From positions 1 to 10,527 of the forward strand of contig JAUNUL010000071.1 of the NCBI GenBank assembly GCA_030538175.1: a stretch of DNA of 10,527 nt, in the 5' to 3' direction. The position numbers were made by a program, and so were the translations under genes. The notes beneath the pieces were generated by a model. The model searched no databases. It saw only the letters and a list, made by a program, of their open reading frames with translations, and had not been told where the DNA came from. Of this stretch, positions 6,520 to 10,527 are shown one piece after another (the stretch's first letter is position 1; the number at the start of each line of letters is the position of its first letter). The stretch comes from Propionibacteriaceae bacterium (GTDB lineage: Bacteria; Actinomycetota; Actinomycetes; Propionibacteriales; Propionibacteriaceae).

Positions 6520-7221
6520 ATGCCCCGCGCGCTTGTCGTCGTAGCACATCCCGACGATGCTGATTTCGGTGCCGGCGGCACCCTTGCCGGCCTGACGGAT
6601 CTGGGCTGGGAGGTCACCGCGCTCTATTGCACCCGCGGCGAACAGGGCGGCTTCGACGCATCCCTGCATGAGCAGATGCCGCAGATCCGTGAGCGCGAGC
6701 AGCGCGCAGCCGGTGCGGTGCTCGGCATCAGCGACGTTCGGTTCCTCGACGGTTATCGCGACGGCTGGCTGCAGCCGACCTATGACCTGCAGCGCGACAT
6801 CGTGCGCGTCATCCGCCAGGTCCGCCCCGACCTGATGCTCATCCAGAACGCCGAGCGCAACTATGAGCGCATCTTCGCCTCCCACCCCGACCACCTCGCC
6901 TGTGGTGAGGCCACCATTCGGGCCATCTATCCGGCCGCGGAGAACCAGTTCGCCTGGCCCGAGCTGATCACCGACGAGGGGCTTGAGCCGTTCACCGTGC
7001 CCGAGTTCTGGGTCATGGGCCACCGCGAGGGCACCCACACGGTCGACATCACCGGCTCCATCGACCGCAAGGTCAACGCCCTGTTGCAGCACCAGTCCCA
7101 GGTGGCACACCGCGGTGACGAGCTCGGTCAGATGGTGCGCACGCGGGCCGCGGAACTCGCCGCCATCCACGGGCTGCCTGAAGGACACTTCGCCGAGGAC
7201 TTCCTGCGCATCAAGCGCTGA
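6520..7221 (+). CDS. LmbE/PIG-L family zinc-dependent N-acetylglucosamine-type deacetylase
   Basis: The 233-residue product has the hallmarks of the LmbE/PIG-L fold: an N-terminal VVVAHPDDADFGAGG with His10 and Asp13 as likely zinc ligands and Asp12 as the likely general base, and a downstream HPDH at 122-125 giving the third ligand. The usual motif is HPDDE; here Ala-Asp follows the two aspartates. Family members remove acetyl groups from GlcNAc-containing compounds, as in GPI, mycothiol and bacillithiol synthesis. In actinobacteria MshB (mycothiol synthesis) and Mca (conjugate amidase) belong here, but both are near 290-300 residues, so this shorter protein is probably neither, and the substrate is unknown. 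ATG 6520 is chosen because the motif begins there and GAGAG precedes it by four bases; an in-frame ATG at 6472 would add 16 unrelated residues. The gene converges on and overlaps the acetyltransferase gene. Confidence 0.9.
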   Translation: MPRALVVVAHPDDADFGAGGTLAGLTDLGWEVTALYCTRGEQGGFDASLHEQMPQIREREQRAAGAVLGISDVRFLDGYRDGWLQPTYDLQRDIVRVIRQVRPDLMLIQNAERNYERIFASHPDHLACGEATIRAIYPAAENQFAWPELITDEGLEPFTVPEFWVMGHREGTHTVDITGSIDRKVNALLQHQSQVAHRGDELGQMVRTRAAELAAIHGLPEGHFAEDFLRIKR

Positions 7222-7696
7222 ATCCCGCTCCCGGCGTGAGACCGTCGCCCGGCCTGGCCGGGCGGCGCATCGCCCGGTGCGGGATGCCGTCCTCGACATA
7301 GGGCTCACCCTCGGCGACGAACCCGAACCCGGCGTACCAACCGGTCAAGTGCTCCTGGGCCGACAACACGAACTCACGGCCCGGATCGTCCGCGAGCACA
7401 GCCGCCATCAGCTGCCCCGCCAGACCCCTGCCGCGCGCGACCGAGGCTGTGACCACCCGCCCGATGCGGCGTACGCCGGCCGGCTCGTCGAGCACGCGCA
7501 GACACGCGACGACCCGATCAGCATCGGTCACCCACCACTGGACCGCAGCGGGCTCCACGTCGCGCCCGTCGGCATCGAGATAGACACAGTCCTGTTCGAC
7601 CACGAACACGGCGGACCTCAACGCCAGCAGGTGATAGCCGACGACGGGGTCGATCTCGCGCCACGGCGCATGGTGCACAACCATGGCCCGCAGCAT
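7211..7696 (-). CDS. elaA: ElaA-like GNAT family N-acetyltransferase
   Basis: The 161-residue protein resembles E. coli ElaA across its length. An N-terminal LRSAVFVVEQDCVYLDADGRD (27-46) corresponds to the conserved ElaA start region. The acetyl-CoA-binding motif A is RVVTASVARGRGLAGQL (80-96), then LSAQEHLTGWYAGFGF (111-126) and EDGIPHRAM (135-143). GNAT enzymes move an acetyl group from acetyl-CoA to an amine; the substrate of ElaA proteins is not firmly known to me. Compared with E. coli ElaA, the ATG at 7684 (four residues in) gives the better matching length and is a serious alternative start; neither ATG has a clear Shine-Dalgarno. The stop codon lies inside the last codons of the convergent deacetylase gene. 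The upstream gap to 7814 is shared with cstA on the other strand. Confidence 0.88.
   Translation of the reverse strand: MLRAMVVHHAPWREIDPVVGYHLLALRSAVFVVEQDCVYLDADGRDVEPAAVQWWVTDADRVVACLRVLDEPAGVRRIGRVVTASVARGRGLAGQLMAAVLADDPGREFVLSAQEHLTGWYAGFGFVAEGEPYVEDGIPHRAMRRPARPGDGLTPGAGFSA
7246..7264. terminator. Perfect 19-bp hairpin after the deacetylase gene, within elaA
   Basis: The arms CGCCCGGCC and GGCCGGGCG surround a single T, a 9-bp perfect inverted repeat that would fold as an 8-bp all-GC-rich stem with a CTG loop. It begins 24 bases after the deacetylase stop and lies in the 3' coding end of elaA on the other strand. It may help end deacetylase transcription or act on both strands. No T-run follows on the plus strand, so an intrinsic terminator is not proven. 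Confidence 0.35.
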
Positions 7697-7724
7697 AGGT
7701 CGCGAAACTGTTATCCGGACGTGC

Positions 7725-7752
7725 TGAACATTCGGTCAATCCGCTCGATACT
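7725..7752 (+). promoter_or_regulatory. Tentative cstA promoter
   Basis: TGAACA (7725-7730) and GATACT (7747-7752) have a 16-base spacer and each matches the sigma-70 consensus at four of six positions. They lie 62 bases before the cstA start in the gap shared with the divergent elaA gene. The call rests only on these hexamers and their position. Confidence 0.3.
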
Positions 7753-7771
7753 GCGTGTGTACCGCCCAAGA

Positions 7772-7808
7772 AATCCCGAGGAGACGGTTCAGCGGAATCC
7801 CCTAGGAG
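7772..7808 (+). repeat. Imperfect direct repeat in the cstA leader, second copy holding the RBS
   Basis: AATCCCGAGGAG at 7772-7783 is nearly repeated as AATCCCCTAGGAG at 7796-7808. The second copy supplies the cstA Shine-Dalgarno (GGAG, five bases before the ATG). The first copy also looks like a ribosome binding site, but no start codon with a sensible reading frame follows it at the right distance. Confidence 0.4.
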
Positions 7809-7813
7809 CCCCC

Positions 7814-10102
7814 ATGTCCACCAGCGAACTCGACGTTCCCACAAGTCACGGGACCGCGACGGCCATCCGAACAGACCCTGACCGGCCACCGGTCGCGGTC
7901 GTGGAGCCGAAGCGATCCACCACCCTCAACAAGGCCACGTTCATCATCATCGGCATCCTGTGTGCTGTCGGCTGGACGATGATCGCGATCGTCCGCGGCG
8001 AACGGGTCAGTGCGGTGTGGTTCGTTCTCGCCGCCGTCGGCAGTTATCTGCTCGCGCTGCGGTTCTATGCCAAGCTCATCGAGGTCAAGATCCTCAGGCC
8101 CGATGACACCCGGATGACTCCGGCGGAGAAGTTCAGCAACGGCAAGGACTTCATGCCGACCGACCGGCGCGTGCTGTTCGGCCACCACTTCGCTGCCATC
8201 GCTGGCGCGGGCCCCCTGGTCGGCCCCGTCCTCGCCGCTCAGATGGGCTATCTGCCCGGCACCATCTGGATCATCGTCGGCGTCGTCCTGGCGGGTGCCG
8301 TGCAGGACTACATGGTCCTGCATCTGTCCATCCGCCGCGACGGTCGCAGCCTCGGCCAGATGGCCCGCGACGAGCTCGGCCCGATCGGTGGCTGGGCCGC
8401 GATCATCGGCGTGATGACGATCATGATCATCCTGATCGCCGTCCTCGGCATCGTCGTCATCGGTGCGCTCGCCGACAGCCCCTGGGGCGTGTTCTCCATC
8501 GCGATGACCATCCCGATCGCCCTGTTCATGGGCATCTATCTGCGCTATCTGCGGCCAGGTCGGGTGTCGGAGATCTCGCTGATCGGCGTCGTGCTGCTCG
8601 TGCTGTCCATCGTGGCCGGGCACTGGGTCTCCCAATCCGCGACGTGGGCGCCGATCTTCACGCTGTCTGCCAAGGAACTGGCGCTGTGGCTGGCCGCCTA
8701 TGGCTTCGCAGCGTCGGTGTTGCCCGTGTGGCTGCTGTTGGCCCCGCGCGACTATCTATCCACGTTCATGAAGGTCGGCACGATCGTCATGTTGGCGATC
8801 GCCATCCTGGTCGCCGCACCGGTCATCACCCAGCCGGCGGTCAGCAAGTTCGCGACCACCGGCACCGGGCCAGCGTTCGCCGGCCAGCTCTTCCCGTTCC
8901 TGTTCATCACGATCGCCTGCGGTGCCTTGTCCGGATTCCATGCACTGATCGCCTCGGGCACGACCCCGAAGATGATCGAGAAAGAATCCCAGGCCCGCAT
9001 CATCGGCTATGGCGGCATGCTGACCGAGTCCTTCGTGGCGATCATGGCGCTCGTCGCCGCCTCGGTCATCGACCAGCATCTGTACTTCATCATGAACGCC
9101 CCCGCCGGCCTCACCGGTGGCACACCCGAGACCGCTGCGGCGTACGCGAATGGGATGCAGTTGGTCTCCCCAGGTGGCCAGCCACTGCCCGATATCGACG
9201 CGGCGACCGTCGCGCAGGCCGCCGAGGATGTCGGGGAGAAGTCGATCATTTCCCGCACCGGCGGTGCCCCGACGCTGGCCTTCGGCATGGCCGAGATCAT
9301 GCATCAGATCCCCTTCATCGGCGGCATCAAGGCCTTCTGGTATCACTTCGCCGTCATGTTCGAGGCGCTGTTCATCCTGACCACGATCGATGCGGGTACG
9401 CGGGTGGCGCGGTTCATGTTGTCCGACTCCCTCGGCAACATCCCGGGCCTCAGCAAGCTCAAGGATCCGTCGTGGCGCGTCGGTGCCTGGGTCTGCTCGG
9501 CACTCGTCGTGCTCGCCTGGGGTGGCCTGCTCTATATGGGTGTCACCGATCCCCTCGGCGGCATCCGCATGTTGTTCCCGCTGTTCGGCATCGCCAACCA
9601 GCTCCTCGCCGCGATCGCCCTGTGCGTCGTGTTCGCCATCGTGGTGAAGATGGGGCTGATCAAGTGGGCCTGGATCCCCGGCATCCCGCTGGTCTGGGAC
9701 CTGATCGTGACCATGGTCGCGTCCTGGCAGAAGATCTTCAGCACCAACCCGCAGATCGGCTATTGGATCCAGCACAGCCAGGCCAAGGACGCACTCGCCG
9801 CCGGCCAGTCCTATCAGACGGCGACCACACCTGAGGCTGTCGCTGCCGTCGTCCGCAACACCGCGGTCCAGGGCACGCTGTCGATCATCTATGCGGTGCT
9901 GGTGCTGATCGTGTTCATCGCCACGGTGGCCGTGGTGATCAAGGCCCTGCAACGTGGTGGTCTGCCGACCTCGGAGGTCGCACCGACACCGTCCAAGATC
10001 TTCGCCCCGAAGAGCTTTACCGCGACCGAGGCGGAGAAGAAGGTGCTGGCACAGTGGAAGGAGGCCGGACTCGATCCGGTGCCTGAGGAGGTGAACCATT
10101 GA
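7814..10102 (+). CDS. cstA: Carbon starvation protein CstA / BtsT family transporter
   Basis: The 762-residue, very hydrophobic protein is a clear CstA-family carrier. The family hallmark is at residues 109-173: NGKDFMPTDRRVLFGHHFAAI, then AGAGPLVGPVLAAQMGYLPG and GAVQDYMVL. Later conserved blocks include LSGFHALIASGTTPKMIEKE, the GGAPTLAFGMAEIMHQIP block, TTIDAGTRVARFMLSD and PLFGIANQLLAAIAL. Many membrane-spanning segments are evident across the length. E. coli CstA and BtsT import pyruvate, and CstA was earlier linked to peptide uptake; which substrate applies here is not visible. It is about 45-60 residues longer than E. coli CstA/BtsT, partly from a polar cytoplasmic N-terminus (1-40). 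ATG 7814 is chosen from the RBS at 7805-7808; the frame is open further upstream across elaA, which is coding on the other strand. It overlaps the next gene by four bases. Confidence 0.96.
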   Translation: MSTSELDVPTSHGTATAIRTDPDRPPVAVVEPKRSTTLNKATFIIIGILCAVGWTMIAIVRGERVSAVWFVLAAVGSYLLALRFYAKLIEVKILRPDDTRMTPAEKFSNGKDFMPTDRRVLFGHHFAAIAGAGPLVGPVLAAQMGYLPGTIWIIVGVVLAGAVQDYMVLHLSIRRDGRSLGQMARDELGPIGGWAAIIGVMTIMIILIAVLGIVVIGALADSPWGVFSIAMTIPIALFMGIYLRYLRPGRVSEISLIGVVLLVLSIVAGHWVSQSATWAPIFTLSAKELALWLAAYGFAASVLPVWLLLAPRDYLSTFMKVGTIVMLAIAILVAAPVITQPAVSKFATTGTGPAFAGQLFPFLFITIACGALSGFHALIASGTTPKMIEKESQARIIGYGGMLTESFVAIMALVAASVIDQHLYFIMNAPAGLTGGTPETAAAYANGMQLVSPGGQPLPDIDAATVAQAAEDVGEKSIISRTGGAPTLAFGMAEIMHQIPFIGGIKAFWYHFAVMFEALFILTTIDAGTRVARFMLSDSLGNIPGLSKLKDPSWRVGAWVCSALVVLAWGGLLYMGVTDPLGGIRMLFPLFGIANQLLAAIALCVVFAIVVKMGLIKWAWIPGIPLVWDLIVTMVASWQKIFSTNPQIGYWIQHSQAKDALAAGQSYQTATTPEAVAAVVRNTAVQGTLSIIYAVLVLIVFIATVAVVIKALQRGGLPTSEVAPTPSKIFAPKSFTATEAEKKVLAQWKEAGLDPVPEEVNH
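10087..10094 (+). promoter_or_regulatory. Perfect Shine-Dalgarno that supports a TTG start
   Basis: GGAGGTGA, fully complementary to the 16S rRNA 3' end, lies inside the last cstA codons. It is four bases before the TTG at 10099, or seven if counted from the end of GGAGG. It is the strongest ribosome binding site in the window and decides the start of the small downstream gene. Confidence 0.75.
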
Positions 10103-10287
10103 GCCCGCTGGATATTGCCCGTGCGGTGAAGTGGTATGTGCATTCGATGATGGGTGACAACGCCTACGCGAAGTACTGCGCCCACATGCGCGCCCACCAC
10201 CCGGAGACCGCGCTGCCGACCGAACGTGAGTTCTGGCGGGCCAAGCACCACGACGCGGAAATGAACCCGCGGGCCAGGTGCTGCTGA
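10099..10287 (+). CDS. YbdD/YjiX family small protein (CstA partner)
   Basis: A 62-residue protein with the pattern of the YbdD/YjiX (DUF466) family: VKWYVHSMMGDNAYAKYCAHMRAHHPE, then PTEREFWRAKHHDAE and a C-terminal Cys-Cys (RARCC), as in E. coli YbdD. Genes of this family regularly follow cstA or btsT. The molecular role is not well established; a supporting part in the transporter's function is inferred from this constant linkage. It starts at TTG overlapping the cstA stop (TTGA), with a perfect Shine-Dalgarno in front, so its translation is probably coupled to cstA. It stops five bases before the stop codon of the convergent lrgB-like gene. Confidence 0.93.
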   Translation: MSPLDIARAVKWYVHSMMGDNAYAKYCAHMRAHHPETALPTEREFWRAKHHDAEMNPRARCC

Positions 10288-10292
10288 CCGAC

Positions 10293-10527
10293 TCACAGGA
10301 GGGCTGCGGCCCCCGCCACGACCACCGGTGTGATCACCGCGCTGAGCGCCATCGCCAGAGCGGAGAACGCGCCGGTGGTCTGGCTTTCCCCCAGCGCCCG
10401 GGCAGTCCCGATGCCGTGCGCGGAGATGCCCATCGCCAGGCCATTGGCGATCTCGCTGCGGATCCGCAGCAGCCGGAGCAAGCCAGGTCCAGCCACCGCG
10501 CCGAGGACGCCGGTCAGGATGACCAAC
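10293..10527 (-). CDS. LrgB/YohK family membrane protein, C-terminal part (cut by window edge)
   Basis: Only the last 77 codons are present; the frame runs off the right edge, and the TTG at 10526 is an internal Leu rather than a start. The visible part, TGVLGAVAGPGLLRLLRIRSEIANGLAMGISAHGIGTARAL and then GAFSALAMALSAVITPVVV, matches the conserved C-terminus of LrgB/YohK proteins, including the highly conserved SHGIGTARAL-type motif (here AHGIGTARAL). LrgB proteins are integral membrane partners of LrgA, first described in murein hydrolase control. LrgAB-type proteins were later linked to pyruvate uptake, and a plant relative to glycolate/glycerate export. An lrgA-like partner would be expected upstream, beyond the window. 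Transcription converges with cstA and its partner gene. Confidence 0.9.
   Translation of the reverse strand, partial: LVILTGVLGAVAGPGLLRLLRIRSEIANGLAMGISAHGIGTARALGESQTTGAFSALAMALSAVITPVVVAGAAALL

Noticed and set aside
6400..7308. Minus-strand 302-residue open frame opposite the deacetylase
   Set aside because: Antisense to a gene with clear metal-binding motifs; no recognisable domain.
6983..7813. N-terminal extension of the cstA frame
   Set aside because: Open by chance across the deacetylase and elaA genes; the transporter starts at an ATG with a good RBS at 7814.
8756..10099. Minus-strand 447-residue open frame opposite cstA
   Set aside because: Rich in Asp, Gly, Arg and His as expected from the reverse complement of a hydrophobic membrane protein; no motif.
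1..10527. A novel defence or mobile system
   Set aside because: Read on both strands, I found no nuclease, recombinase, transposase, toxin-antitoxin pair, CRISPR repeat or tRNA-flanked insertion; all genes but one belong to known metabolic or transport families.

Overview
The window is GC-rich DNA of actinobacterial character, densely packed with genes on both strands. The sulfite reductase closely resembles the mycobacterial ferredoxin-dependent NirA/SirA type. Together with the GC-rich codon use and short gene junctions, this fits a high-GC Gram-positive chromosome, possibly of the Propionibacteriaceae or a relative; the exact taxon is inference. I see no rRNA, tRNA, CRISPR array, insertion sequence or prophage gene.

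Left half (1-5751, all minus strand): a compact assimilatory sulfate reduction operon, transcribed right to left as sir - cysH - cysD - cysN - cysG/cobA. Every junction overlaps by 1 to 4 bases or abuts, which suggests translational coupling. CysD/CysN make APS from sulfate and ATP. CysH is an iron-sulfur APS reductase that makes sulfite directly, and no APS kinase domain is present. Sir reduces sulfite to sulfide using siroheme. The last gene, cut by the left edge, fuses precorrin-2 dehydrogenase to uroporphyrinogen-III methyltransferase and would supply siroheme precursors. The 137-bp region upstream of sir holds a terminator-like hairpin for the gene before it, a tentative promoter, a palindrome near the expected transcription start and a leader hairpin.

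Middle (5889-7696): a small two-pass membrane protein of unknown function (minus), a short LmbE/PIG-L-type zinc deacetylase (plus), and an ElaA-like GNAT acetyltransferase (minus). The last two are convergent and their coding ends overlap by 11 bp.

Right part (7814-10527): cstA, a CstA/BtsT-family peptide/pyruvate transporter, is translationally coupled to a YbdD-family small protein. They face, with only a 5-bp gap, the 3' end of an LrgB-family membrane protein gene cut by the right edge. CstA and LrgB families have both been linked to pyruvate uptake, so this end may be a pyruvate or carbon-overflow locus (inference).

Nearly everything here is recognisable housekeeping metabolism, and I do not see a clearly new multi-gene system. 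The points most worth a second look are a strong context dependence of tyrosine codon choice, the structured region upstream of sir, and the CstA/YbdD-LrgB neighbourhood.
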